NCBI GenBank assembly: GCA_018696395.1
Contig: JABHQR010000011.1
Location: 124,001-188,000 of the forward strand
DNA: 64,000 bases
Reading direction: 5' to 3'
From: an archaeon
Lineage (GTDB): Archaea; Nanobdellota; Nanobdellia; Woesearchaeales; GW2011-AR9
Shown: positions 36,056 to 46,158 of the stretch, in pieces
Layout of the letters: each line of letters begins with the position of its first letter
How positions within the stretch are numbered: position 1 is the first letter of the stretch
Notes under the pieces: model-generated
The model's database searches: none
Told to the model about the DNA's origin: nothing
What the model saw: only the letters and a program-made list of their open reading frames with translations
Position numbers and translations under genes: made by a program

Positions 36056-36442
36056 TTAATTTTTAAAATTTCGATGTATTGCTATCCCTTCTCCCCTTTT
36101 AATGAATCTTTTTTTCCTAAATTTTCTTGCTAATAATTCTGCTTCTAAACTAAATACTTTATCAAAATTTTGATCTGTTAAAGTTAATTGTATGCTGCTT
36201 ATTGTATAATCATTACGACTTACATGTATGATCATTGAACCAACTATTTTCCTTCTGAATATTCTGCCTACTTTAATATCTCTTGCATATATCGCATTTT
36301 CTCCTGATGATAAGTATTGGTAAGTTAATGAAAATTTTTTACCTGTGCTAGCGGAAAGACCTATGATGAAATCATTCATATATTCTGAAATCAATTCATT
36401 TTTCCTTTTTGGAGATAAATTTATCTTTTCAATCCTTGTCAT
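36056..36442 (-). CDS. Hypothetical protein, likely paralogue of the 44014-44421 product
   Basis: 128 residues, basic, with no signal. The segment DFIIGLSASTGKKFSL, the following beta-rich core (IKVGRIFRRKIVGSMII), a helical SLEAELLARKFRKK and a final HRNFKN resemble the corresponding order in the 135-residue protein on the far side of the giant surface-protein gene (HFILELSAEFGKKFGI ... LNKNFK). Family unknown. It is transcribed away from the surface-protein gene. Confidence 0.55.
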   Translation of the reverse strand: MTRIEKINLSPKRKNELISEYMNDFIIGLSASTGKKFSLTYQYLSSGENAIYARDIKVGRIFRRKIVGSMIIHVSRNDYTISSIQLTLTDQNFDKVFSLEAELLARKFRKKRFIKRGEGIAIHRNFKN

Positions 36443-36554
36443 ATTTTAGTGTAATCAATTTAACCTTTTAAATTTTTTGATTTTATATTCATTTAATTTT
36501 ACATTATTAAAAACAAATATTTATAAATATTAATTATTTAGTCTAATACATTAA

Positions 36555-39500
36555 ATGTACTTAGGAAAAAGAGGGGATTTTGTAGTTTTGACTGTTATAG
36601 TTCTATTAATTTTATTTGCAAGTGTATTAGTAGTTAAAGAAGGATTTACTGGGGCAGCAATAATTGATACAAACCAAAGTTTTTCATTTGGTATAATGCC
36701 TTCTGAAGAAAGTGCAAATTCAACTATTGGTGAGGTAGCTATCCCTGACCAAATTGATGTGACAATTCCTGATTCTAATTCTGAAATAATAAGTGATGAA
36801 CAAACTGAAATTGAAGACGTTTCTAATGAAAATAATTATGATGTCCTTATTGATGACGAACCAGTTTTAAGTCAACAATCTGAATATTCTCTTGAAACAA
36901 ATTCATTAACAACTAATATGAATTATTCTGATGCTAATTGGAGTTTGATTGCTGAAACTAACAGTGGGTTATACTTAGGGTATGGGATTTCAAATGCGGG
37001 TGATATTAATGGGGATAACTTTGATGAATTATTATTTATTAATGATGATACGGGTGAAGTTCATTTGATTTATGGTTCTGAAAATTTAACCGGTGATTTT
37101 TCAATATCTGATGTAAATACAAATTTTAGTGGTACTTATTCTGTCTATGCTACAAACGGATTAGGGGATATTAATAATGATAGTTATGATGATTTTGGTA
37201 TTATTGAATATACTAGTTATGATATGTACATATTTTATGGTGGGTTTGGTAATCCTTGGTTAGGTGATGTTTTATTAAATGAGTCAAATATAACTATACA
37301 AGGAAGTTCAGGTTTTGGTTATTCTATTGTTGGAAATTGTGATATTAACAATGATGGATTTGGAGATTTTATGGTCTCTAATACTTTAAGAACAGGATAT
37401 AAATATGGGGTTGGAAATGTTATTGGTGCTGGAGTAACTAAGGTATATCTGGGGGGTAATGCGATTGATGAACCTATTTTGCAATTTTCTGGACAATCTA
37501 TAAATGAGAACTCTGGAAGGGAGTTAGCATGTGCAGATATTAATAATGATGATTATGACGACATGTTTATAACCTCAAATGAGGCTTTACTGGACGGTTA
37601 TAGTTCGGGGGCAGTTTTTGTTTTTTATGGTGGTTCAACAAGTGATCTTCAAAGTTTAAATTCTAGTTGTTTTAATATGTGCCCTTTAAATACAACTAAA
37701 TCAAATTTTACAATCTATGAAAATGAAAATAATAATGCTAATTTTGGAACTAACCTTGAAATTATTGACTTAAATAATGATTCTAATAAAGATATTTTAA
37801 TTAGTGAATATTCAGCTAAACGAATTTTTATAATTAATTTTAATACAAGTATGTTGCCAATGTATGATGCTTCTCAAAGTTATACTTTAGGATCTGGGGG
37901 AACAACAATTACTAGTTTACCTTATGATCTCAAGGCGGGAAATATTAACGGAGATGATTATGATGATTTTGTTTTTTCAGCAGGAAATTCTACTCATGAT
38001 ATGTTGCTAGTTTTTTATGGTAGGGATGTTTATGATTGGGAAAATGGTTCAATCTCAGCAAATTCAACAATTTTTATTGAAAATAATGACGGTTTTGGAT
38101 CAGAAATTATTCTTGGAAATTATAGCTTAGATTCAAGTTTAGATCTTTTTGTTGGTTCTCCCGATTGGGAGGGTGGTAATAGTGATGGTCGTTTAGATCT
38201 GTTTTTTGGAATAGGTGGGGTGAATATAACATCTCCTGAAAACGGACCTTCAAATTCTGCATCTTTGGTTACTAATTTGTCATTACAAACAATTACAGGA
38301 TATAATCGGACTAATGAAAATTTATTAGTTACTTACAACTATACTGATGCTGAAAATGATACAGTTAAACAGATAATAAATTGGTACAAAAATAATGTTA
38401 GTTTCAATGTTCTTAACCTTCAATTTGAAGATTCATTTAATTCTGCGAAAACTGTAGATTTTTCAATTTATAGTAATAATGGTACTATCAATGGAGCAAC
38501 ATATAATAATGGTTCCGGTTATGATGATTTTGGATCATACACTTTTGATGGTGATAATGATTATATTATGTTTCCAAATAGTTCAGTATATTCCACTGGT
38601 TTAGTAGATGAATTTGCTGTTACTGCCAGAATTAATTTAAATAATTCAAAATTACATACAATTATTTCATATCCTGGGTTAACTGATAATAAAACATTTC
38701 ATTTCGGTGTTAACTCATTGGATCAACTTTTTATTGAATTATCAAATGGAACAAATTTTACAAATATTCCTTCTTCCTCTTGTCCAGTACCTTTAAATCA
38801 ATGGGTTTTTGTAGCAATTAGATATGAACCTGGTGGAAGCATTCCACTTGCTTTACATGTCGATAATTGTGTAGAAACTTTTAATCCTATTGTTTTAATG
38901 GATAGTTTATTGAAAGGTCCAGTAATAGGTGGTAAATTATCTCATAATAGTTGGTATCTGAATGGTACCGTTGATGAAGTAAAAATATTTGATAAAGTAT
39001 TATCTTCAACTCAAATTAATAAAATTAGGATTGGTCAAGAAAATGTTATGTCCTATCAAGATACACTATTTAATGATACTTGGAGCGTGGATTTAAAGTT
39101 ATATGATAAAACTGATTTTAGTACGGTTTATTATACTAATAATCTCACAATAACTAATTACAATACTGTTTCTACAGTCGAAAATGTTACATTATCTACT
39201 TTAACTGGATATAATCAAACTACTGAAAATATTACTCTTACATATGATCCTGTAACTGATGATGAAAATGATACGATTAAAAATATTATCAATTGGTATA
39301 AAGATAATGTTAGTTTAAGTATGTTAAATCTACCATTTGAAGGTGGAAGTAATACAACATGGACAAGAGATTTTTCGGGATATAATTATAACGGAGCTGT
39401 TGAAGGTGCAACTTGGAATTTATCTGGTGGCTATGATGGGTTTGGTGCATATGAACTTGATGGTGTTGATGATTATATTAATTTGTCTGAAGTTGGTGAG

Positions 39501-42500
39501 TTTAATTTTACAAATCAAATTACTGTGGCTGCTTGGGTAAAACCAACTTCATTTCCAACTAACTGGGTTAAATATATTGTAAGAGGAAGAGATAGTTGTG
39601 GTCCTCCTTATGTGAATATTTATTTTGGTACTTGGGATTCTCCTAGTGAAAATAAACCAAGGTGGGCTTTAGGATTAGATTCAACTTCAGTAGAAACTAA
39701 TGAATCAATTAGTTTTGAAATGAATGCTAGTGAATGGTATTATCTGGTGGGAACATATAACGGGTCTAACTTGATTTTATATGCAAATGGTCAAATAATT
39801 GATGACAGGCCTTTTTCTGGAATTATTGATGATGTAAATAATCCTTTTGGAATAGGTCAAGAACTTAGCGGATGTACTGGTGATTATTTCAATGGGTCAA
39901 TTGATGATGTGATGATTCTAAATTATAGTTTAACTGCAGAACAAATTTATGCTTTATACCAAAACCAAACTGATTTAATTGTTAGCCAAGAAACAAGTTT
40001 GAATGATGTTTGGAGTGCAACAGTTACTGGGACTGATAGGTGGGGTTATGGTGATTATGTTTTGAGTAACGAATTAAATGTTACAAATTATAATACAGCC
40101 CCAAGTTTAGTTAATCCTACATTATTACCTAACATTGTAGATACTACAACAGATATTATTGGCAGGGTTACTTATCTTGATGATGATGATGATGATGGGA
40201 CTGTATATTTTCAATGGTATGTTAATGGTATTAATGTATATAATGATACTATCAATTATGCAAATAATACTGATTTAATATACTCAACATTAGGATCTGA
40301 AAATTATTCTCGTGATGATTCAATCAATTTCACTGCTTATACATTTGATGGGTTTGATAATTCTTCAGTAATTAGTTCAAGTACAAAAACAGTAGTTAAT
40401 TATATCCCTACACATATGGTTCCTATCTTGAATTCATCTCGTCCTTTAATTAATAATACTTTACACGATTTGTTTGCATATAATCAAACAACTTATGATC
40501 CAGATGCAGATTCAATTAAGAATGAATATATCTGGAAAAAAGATGGAAGTCCCATCACATTAGTAAACACACCTTTTGATGGAGAATCAATTGTAAGTTA
40601 TGCTATTGATTTGAGTGGGAATTCACATCATTTAACTATTTGTGGTTATAATGAAAGTCAAGATTGTGATCCTAATACTGGTCCAACTTGGAATCAAACT
40701 GGTGGGTATGATAGTTTTGGGGCGTATGAATTAGACGGAATTAATGACTATTTAGATTTGAATAATGCAACCAACCAAAGTGAAATATTTGATTCGGTGG
40801 TTATAGAACAAAGTTACGAATTTTGGTATAATGCAAATGATATATCTAACGAACAAATGTTACTTGATCGAGGAAATCAATTTGTTGGATTAAATATTTA
40901 TATTAATGATTCTCAATTATGGGCTGGTGCATGGTCAGCAGAATATTCATGGACTGATGGTTGGATAAATACTTCAACTACTGTCAATGAATGGCATCAT
41001 GTTGTGTTAACTTTTGATTCAGTTAATTTTAACTTGTTAAAATTATATCATGATGGGACATTAATTGACCAAAAAGTAATACCTGGTAGTTTAGCTGTAA
41101 CTACTGGTGATGATGCATTAGGTGCGATTTCTGATAAAACAAGATTTCCTAATGGGACTTATACATCTCAATTTGGAATGTTTTACAATGGTTCTATTGA
41201 TGAATTTAGGGTTTATAATTCCAGTTTGAGTGCAGCACAGATTAATTTATTATATAATAATTTAACAAACCAAATAGATAGTGCTGAAACAAATGCTAAT
41301 GATGTCTGGTCAGTAGAAATTTATCCTTCTGATGGTTATAGGTATGGTACTATTAATGAAAGTAATAATGTTACTATTTCTGATTTAACTTGTGGAGATA
41401 TAGATTATAATGTGACTTTATCTGAATATATTGCTTATTCGGGAAATGATACTTGTTTTACTATCACTGGTGATGATATATTATTTGATCTAGGTGGTTA
41501 TACTTTGAACAGTACTTCAAGTTATGGTGTTGCAATAAATGTTTCAAACCATGCAAATGTAAATATTACTAATGGTTATTTGAGAGGTTTTGATGAGGGT
41601 ATTTATGCTCAGAATTCAACTAATTTAATTTTATCTAATTTAGATATTAGATATAATGATATAGGTATAAATTTAATTAATGTTAATGATAGTTCTATCT
41701 ATACAAATCAAATCAGAACAAATGGAGAGGGTATTAATTTAACAAGCTGTTATGATAATAATATCTCCAATAATTTTTTCTATAATTCTGGTGGGAATAA
41801 TGATGATGTGGCTGTTGGTGGGAATAATAATTGGAACTTAACTTATAATTGTAGTATAACTAATTGGACCAACATAGCTGGGGGTAATTGTCAGGGCGGA
41901 AATTCTTGGCATGGGTATTCTGGAAGTGATGATGGTTCCGGTGTTTATCCAAATAATGTTAGTAGAGATTGGGTTGGTGATACTTTAATACCTTATAACT
42001 CTTCATCACAAATACTTGTTGGTGGAGATTATTTACCTTTAATCTGTTATGAATCTTGGACTTGTAGCAGTTGGAGTTCATGTATCTCTGGAACTCAATA
42101 CAGAACTTGTACAGATGCTAATGAATGTGCAACAACTATCACGAAACCTATTATTGCTCGTTCTTGTAGTGGTGGTGGTGGTGGGTCTTCATCTAGTAGT
42201 TCATCTAGTGGTGGTGGCCCTACTGCAAATACAAATCCTGCAAACCAATTACAAAGGCCACCTTTACAACAAGGTCCAGTTATTCCTATACCTCTAAAAA
42301 AGTTAACTCCTGATGAAGTTAAATCTTTAATTGAAAAAGGTGAATTAAAAATTATTTTTAAACAGAATACTAAACAAATTTATGCTAACTCACCTGGTCC
42401 TAATAATCCAAATGGTGGGACGTCAACTACTACTACTACCTCTTCAAGTGGTTCTAGTAGCTCATCTGGTGGTGGGTCTGGAAGTTCTGGATATAACAGA

Positions 42501-43709
42501 GTTGAAATATCAATCAGTAATATTAATTTAAATGGGACTATCTTAGTAAATCCAGCAGTTGTAAGGGAACAAGAAGCAAGTTCTGACAATTTGCTTGAAA
42601 ATCAAATTAGAGAAAAATTATTTTCAACTTTCGCTTCTAACTTTAACCTTGATTATTCGGATGAAGAATTAGAAAAATTAGTAACTGAAAAAAGTGAAAT
42701 TATTAAAAGGATGGAAGCTGAAAATGTTAAACCTATAATCCCATATAAAACTTCTAATTTTGGATTTTTAAATTTAGATTCATATACAACTACCATATTT
42801 AATTCACCTCAACAAGTAACTGGAAGAATGTTAATTCCTTCTATTGATGGATTAGATGATATTGAAATTGAATCTAATAATACAGTTAATTTAAATTTTA
42901 GCGTATCTGATTATATCTCTTTAAATTCAAATGATAATTATGAGATTCAACTTCAAGTTGAAGATGAAGTGATTTATTCTGAAACATTGAGTTATGATAA
43001 TCAAATCAGTAGTTCTGGTATTGTTTTTGATTCTTTAAGTGATGGAACTTTAGATATTTATATATTGCTTCCAGCAAATGATATTGTTATTGATGGTAAA
43101 TATTACTTAGAATATAATCTGGTTGGTAGTGAAATTAATCTGGACGATGATGAATCATTATCTAACTTTGCACTTGTAAATTTAATATTTAATCGCAAGA
43201 AAACTTTTGGAACTGAATTACATGGGCCTTATCACTTAAATTCAACTGAAGACTATATCTTAGCACAGAACTTCCAATTACCTGATGCTTGTTCAAGCAG
43301 TTATTGTGAATTGAATATTAAACTTGTAGATGCATTTGGAGGTACTTATATTGATGGTAGTTATTATTTTGATAGTCCTTCTCAAACAGATATAACTAAA
43401 ATTGGTAATGAAAATAATGATTTATTAACTGGAATGGTCATAAATGAGTTTGATAATGTTGAAGTTAACAAGAATTTAAGTGATTATTTAATTGGGTTAT
43501 TTGTTTTAATTTTTATAGGTTTAGTAATCTACTTTTATTCAGATATTAAGAAGTTTACTGCCAAATCTATTATAAAAATTAATCGATTAATTAGAAAATT
43601 TGATAATAATACTTATCATACTAAAAAAATTGATCATGAACAAAAAAATATGGACCAATATTTACAAAAAATTAGAAAGATTTATAATCCTAAAAAAAAA
43701 CATAAGTAG
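36555..43709 (+). CDS. Giant multidomain surface protein
   Basis: 2384 residues, Asn/Asp/Ser/Thr-rich with many N-glycosylation sequons. Order: signal/anchor helix (8-27); FG-GAP/integrin-like propeller (about 130-555) with Ca-binding D-x-N-x-D loops such as DINGDNFDE and DINNDGFGD; three LamG/concanavalin-like modules (about 620-825, 925-1140, 1336-1570), each followed or preceded by an Ig-like N-W-Y-K linker; parallel beta-helix (about 1613-1760); thrombospondin-1-like Cys module (about 1832-1870, WTCSSWSSC); Ser/Gly and Thr/Ser linkers (about 1872-1893, 1955-1980); beta domain; transmembrane helix (about 2311-2332) and basic cytoplasmic tail. Probably a Ca-dependent adhesin or cell-contact protein. 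TATA-like TTATAAATATT lies about 30 bases upstream. Confidence 0.88.
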   Translation: MYLGKRGDFVVLTVIVLLILFASVLVVKEGFTGAAIIDTNQSFSFGIMPSEESANSTIGEVAIPDQIDVTIPDSNSEIISDEQTEIEDVSNENNYDVLIDDEPVLSQQSEYSLETNSLTTNMNYSDANWSLIAETNSGLYLGYGISNAGDINGDNFDELLFINDDTGEVHLIYGSENLTGDFSISDVNTNFSGTYSVYATNGLGDINNDSYDDFGIIEYTSYDMYIFYGGFGNPWLGDVLLNESNITIQGSSGFGYSIVGNCDINNDGFGDFMVSNTLRTGYKYGVGNVIGAGVTKVYLGGNAIDEPILQFSGQSINENSGRELACADINNDDYDDMFITSNEALLDGYSSGAVFVFYGGSTSDLQSLNSSCFNMCPLNTTKSNFTIYENENNNANFGTNLEIIDLNNDSNKDILISEYSAKRIFIINFNTSMLPMYDASQSYTLGSGGTTITSLPYDLKAGNINGDDYDDFVFSAGNSTHDMLLVFYGRDVYDWENGSISANSTIFIENNDGFGSEIILGNYSLDSSLDLFVGSPDWEGGNSDGRLDLFFGIGGVNITSPENGPSNSASLVTNLSLQTITGYNRTNENLLVTYNYTDAENDTVKQIINWYKNNVSFNVLNLQFEDSFNSAKTVDFSIYSNNGTINGATYNNGSGYDDFGSYTFDGDNDYIMFPNSSVYSTGLVDEFAVTARINLNNSKLHTIISYPGLTDNKTFHFGVNSLDQLFIELSNGTNFTNIPSSSCPVPLNQWVFVAIRYEPGGSIPLALHVDNCVETFNPIVLMDSLLKGPVIGGKLSHNSWYLNGTVDEVKIFDKVLSSTQINKIRIGQENVMSYQDTLFNDTWSVDLKLYDKTDFSTVYYTNNLTITNYNTVSTVENVTLSTLTGYNQTTENITLTYDPVTDDENDTIKNIINWYKDNVSLSMLNLPFEGGSNTTWTRDFSGYNYNGAVEGATWNLSGGYDGFGAYELDGVDDYINLSEVGEFNFTNQITVAAWVKPTSFPTNWVKYIVRGRDSCGPPYVNIYFGTWDSPSENKPRWALGLDSTSVETNESISFEMNASEWYYLVGTYNGSNLILYANGQIIDDRPFSGIIDDVNNPFGIGQELSGCTGDYFNGSIDDVMILNYSLTAEQIYALYQNQTDLIVSQETSLNDVWSATVTGTDRWGYGDYVLSNELNVTNYNTAPSLVNPTLLPNIVDTTTDIIGRVTYLDDDDDDGTVYFQWYVNGINVYNDTINYANNTDLIYSTLGSENYSRDDSINFTAYTFDGFDNSSVISSSTKTVVNYIPTHMVPILNSSRPLINNTLHDLFAYNQTTYDPDADSIKNEYIWKKDGSPITLVNTPFDGESIVSYAIDLSGNSHHLTICGYNESQDCDPNTGPTWNQTGGYDSFGAYELDGINDYLDLNNATNQSEIFDSVVIEQSYEFWYNANDISNEQMLLDRGNQFVGLNIYINDSQLWAGAWSAEYSWTDGWINTSTTVNEWHHVVLTFDSVNFNLLKLYHDGTLIDQKVIPGSLAVTTGDDALGAISDKTRFPNGTYTSQFGMFYNGSIDEFRVYNSSLSAAQINLLYNNLTNQIDSAETNANDVWSVEIYPSDGYRYGTINESNNVTISDLTCGDIDYNVTLSEYIAYSGNDTCFTITGDDILFDLGGYTLNSTSSYGVAINVSNHANVNITNGYLRGFDEGIYAQNSTNLILSNLDIRYNDIGINLINVNDSSIYTNQIRTNGEGINLTSCYDNNISNNFFYNSGGNNDDVAVGGNNNWNLTYNCSITNWTNIAGGNCQGGNSWHGYSGSDDGSGVYPNNVSRDWVGDTLIPYNSSSQILVGGDYLPLICYESWTCSSWSSCISGTQYRTCTDANECATTITKPIIARSCSGGGGGSSSSSSSSGGGPTANTNPANQLQRPPLQQGPVIPIPLKKLTPDEVKSLIEKGELKIIFKQNTKQIYANSPGPNNPNGGTSTTTTTSSSGSSSSSGGGSGSSGYNRVEISISNINLNGTILVNPAVVREQEASSDNLLENQIREKLFSTFASNFNLDYSDEELEKLVTEKSEIIKRMEAENVKPIIPYKTSNFGFLNLDSYTTTIFNSPQQVTGRMLIPSIDGLDDIEIESNNTVNLNFSVSDYISLNSNDNYEIQLQVEDEVIYSETLSYDNQISSSGIVFDSLSDGTLDIYILLPANDIVIDGKYYLEYNLVGSEINLDDDESLSNFALVNLIFNRKKTFGTELHGPYHLNSTEDYILAQNFQLPDACSSSYCELNIKLVDAFGGTYIDGSYYFDSPSQTDITKIGNENNDLLTGMVINEFDNVEVNKNLSDYLIGLFVLIFIGLVIYFYSDIKKFTAKSIIKINRLIRKFDNNTYHTKKIDHEQKNMDQYLQKIRKIYNPKKKHK

Positions 43710-43776
43710 TAGGTTATAATATATTTTAAAAGTTATACTAATAAAATAAATTGATTGATAATAAATGAGGTAAAAA

Positions 43777-43998
43777 ATGTTATTATTTGGATTGGATGTA
43801 CCTTTGGTTGAAATTGTATTCTTTTTAGCTATTATTATGGTCATTTTATTTGTTGAGGTAATTGTTGTAATTATATTATTAATCAAAGAAATGAATAAAA
43901 CTAAACATCTTAGTCAATTAATTGAGAAACTTTCTGAAACAATATTATCAATTAAAAAACTTGAAATTGAAGAGTTAGATAAAATTAGAAAACATTGA
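43777..43998 (+). CDS. Small single-helix membrane protein with coiled-coil tail
   Basis: 73 residues: a long hydrophobic helix (about 9-37) and a Leu/Ile-periodic cytoplasmic coiled coil (about 38-70). TGAGGT precedes the ATG. It is 67 bases after the giant surface protein and 15 bases before the next gene, so all three may be one operon. A membrane partner for the surface protein is possible by inference only. Confidence 0.6.
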   Translation: MLLFGLDVPLVEIVFFLAIIMVILFVEVIVVIILLIKEMNKTKHLSQLIEKLSETILSIKKLEIEELDKIRKH

Positions 43999-44013
43999 TG
44001 TTGAGGTATACAA

Positions 44014-44421
44014 ATGGTAAGGATAAATAAGACTGATGGAATGGCATTAAAAATAAAATATGATGAACTTAATAAAAAAAAAATTGAATTAAAACATAAC
44101 GCTTCTAATGCGGTAAAACATTTTATTTTAGAATTGTCGGCAGAGTTCGGTAAAAAATTTGGTATACGAAAATATTGGGAACAAACATTTATTGATGCTG
44201 ATATTTATATGGGTGGTACTTTAATTAAGAAAAAAATTGGTGTAATTAATCTTTATAAGGATGAAACTAATACTATATTAAGTACTGTTGCTATAAGTCT
44301 GTACGTACGTGAATTAGATCAAAAATTTACTAAACAAGTGAAATTATTTGAGAGATATCTAAAAAGCAAAGGTTTAATGGCAGATTTTAATCAAATTGTA
44401 TTAAATAAAAATTTCAAATAA
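44014..44421 (+). CDS. Hypothetical protein, likely paralogue of the 36056-36442 product
   Basis: 135 residues, basic. It resembles the small protein encoded on the other side of the giant gene in motif order: HFILELSAEFGKKF, a beta core with GTLIKKKIGVI, a helix rich in Lys/Arg and an NKNFK end. GATGTTGAGGT upstream of the ATG gives a plausible ribosome-binding site. Family unknown. Confidence 0.55.
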   Translation: MVRINKTDGMALKIKYDELNKKKIELKHNASNAVKHFILELSAEFGKKFGIRKYWEQTFIDADIYMGGTLIKKKIGVINLYKDETNTILSTVAISLYVRELDQKFTKQVKLFERYLKSKGLMADFNQIVLNKNFK

Positions 44422-44600
44422 AATCAGTTTAGTTAATATTGTACTTTAAAGAATAAATTAATTTATTAATTGAAGAGTTAGAAAAAATTAATATTTTTTT
44501 TTAATATGGCTTATTCTATTAACTTAACAATTCTTAATTTCTTGCGTCAGGTAAATTAATTTAAATATAATAGAAAATAAAAAAAAAATTAAGAAGTGAT
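44422..44600. other. Intergenic region, AT-rich, nothing recognised
   Basis: Between two convergent genes. It holds only A/T runs (for example a nine-T run) that could end transcription from both sides. No open frame beyond 17 codons and no convincing hairpin seen. Confidence 0.5.
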
Positions 44601-45314
44601 TTATCTCTTCTTCTTAATATCTAATGGAGCAATTTCATTAATAATCACTAAAGGTATTCCTGCATCTTGCATTTTTGTTCTTACCTTTTTCATATCTTTA
44701 ACGCTGCTCATTTGTTTCTTAATGCTGTTAGCTAATGATTCGTATTGATCACGCTTTTTCTTTAACTCTTCAGATAATCTTTTCTTTTCTTCAGCTTGTT
44801 TCTTAATCTCTTCATCAGTTAATTCTGTTTTTTCTGATTTAATCTCTTCATTAAACTGACCTTCTTTGATTGCTTTAAGTGCTTCAGGCGCTCTCATACC
44901 TTCAACTGAAACTCCCATTGATTGGCATGTACCAACAATTTCTCTAACTCTAGCTTTAGTATCTGCTCCTAACAAAGCACTTTCTTTCATTTTAGAAACT
45001 TTAATCACTTGTTCAATTAAAAGGTCTGCAACATTGTCTGTTAATGGGTTACCTGCACCTTTGTCAATTTTAGCTTCTTTTTTAATTAGCTGTGCTGCTG
45101 GTGGGGTTCCAATTTCAATTTCAAATTCTTTTGTACCATTATCAACAATAACTTTTACTGGCACTTTCATTCCTTTGAAATCTGCTGTTTTTTTGTTAAT
45201 CTCTGATATAACTAAACCTATATTAACTCCTGTTGGACCTAATGCTGGGCCTAATGGTGGTGCTGCAGTTGCTTTACCACCCTCAATTAATACTTCTACT
45301 GATTCTTTTGCCAT
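44601..45314 (-). CDS. rpl11: Ribosomal protein L11 with coiled-coil extension
   Basis: Residues 1-160 are a complete archaeal L11: GGKATAAPPLGPALGPTGVN, VKVIVDNGTKEFEIEIGTPP, and the rRNA-binding GTCQSMGVSVEG. It forms the GTPase-centre stalk base. Residues about 160-237 are a highly charged helical extension (EELKKKRDQYESL) absent from the usual 155-170-residue protein. The start at ATG 45314 agrees with homologues, but the strong GGAGG site (45365-45369) lies about 50 bases upstream; the frame between is open, with an ATT directly after the site. Confidence 0.95.
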   Translation of the reverse strand: MAKESVEVLIEGGKATAAPPLGPALGPTGVNIGLVISEINKKTADFKGMKVPVKVIVDNGTKEFEIEIGTPPAAQLIKKEAKIDKGAGNPLTDNVADLLIEQVIKVSKMKESALLGADTKARVREIVGTCQSMGVSVEGMRAPEALKAIKEGQFNEEIKSEKTELTDEEIKKQAEEKKRLSEELKKKRDQYESLANSIKKQMSSVKDMKKVRTKMQDAGIPLVIINEIAPLDIKKKR

Positions 45315-45467
45315 TTTATTTTGTAGGAATTTGCTTAATTTTGCATCGTTTAAGTAAATCCTAACCTCCTTAAATTATAACTTATTTTTTTATGCGTAAC
45401 TTAACATAAGAAATATGGTTTATTTATATAGTTTATGGGTGATGATGAGAAAATTAAAAAATAAACT

Positions 45468-46025
45468 TTATTTTAACTTACAAACTCCACCTGGACATGC
45501 TGGTTTGATTTTTGGTTTTTTGATCCAACCTAAATTTATCATTCCATTATACATCTTACAGCCAACGCAGACACCTAGTGATGTTTCTAGCCAAAGTAAA
45601 GTTAAACATGTAACGCAGATGGTTAATGGTACTATGCCTTTTAAATTAAAGATAAACATTACTAATAACATGATTCCTGCAAGGCCAAATCCTAAACTCC
45701 AAGCAAACTTTTTTTGAATTGCTCCTGACCATTCAGGTTCTTGATTACTTACTAATAATTTGCCCAATGAGTAGAAAGGTGCATAGTTTGGATTAATCAG
45801 TACTCTTGTTCCGAACTCAATTGTAAACATTATCACAAAAATTCTAATGAGTGTGAAATTTTTTAGTAAGAATGCTAATGCAAAAGCAATTGATCCTAGA
45901 ATAAACATAATGCCTGCAGCAGCTCTTGCATCTCTTTCATTAAGTACTCTGTAATCTGCTTTTTCTCCATATAATTTTAAGTTGGGTATAAGCTCTCCAA
46001 ATTGAATTTTGAATGACATATTCAT
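45468..46025 (-). CDS. DUF4395 family membrane protein
   Basis: 185 residues with four hydrophobic helices. NERDARAAAGIMF, PEWSGAIQKKFAWSLGFG and LETSLGVCVGCKMYN fit DUF4395, uncharacterised membrane proteins that keep a CxxC in the last helix. A second cysteine pair (ACPGGVC) ends the protein. A thiol or metal function is suggested by these pairs. In bacteria the family lies near thioredoxin-like genes; no such gene is adjacent here. Confidence 0.82.
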   Translation of the reverse strand: MNMSFKIQFGELIPNLKLYGEKADYRVLNERDARAAAGIMFILGSIAFALAFLLKNFTLIRIFVIMFTIEFGTRVLINPNYAPFYSLGKLLVSNQEPEWSGAIQKKFAWSLGFGLAGIMLLVMFIFNLKGIVPLTICVTCLTLLWLETSLGVCVGCKMYNGMINLGWIKKPKIKPACPGGVCKLK

Positions 46026-46158
46026 TGATTTTCATATGTCTTTTAAATGCGTTTGGAAGTATTGACAATAATAAGGTTATTTCTGCAGTCTTGGATAGTA
46101 TGATTTATATTTTTAACTTATAGAAAAATTATTAAGTATTGAAAATATTCTAATAACT

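Noticed and set aside
42049-42297. Leu/Val-rich 82-residue frame within the giant gene
   Set aside because: Frame-shifted reading of the Ser/Gly linker; hydrophobicity results from GGT/AGT repeats.
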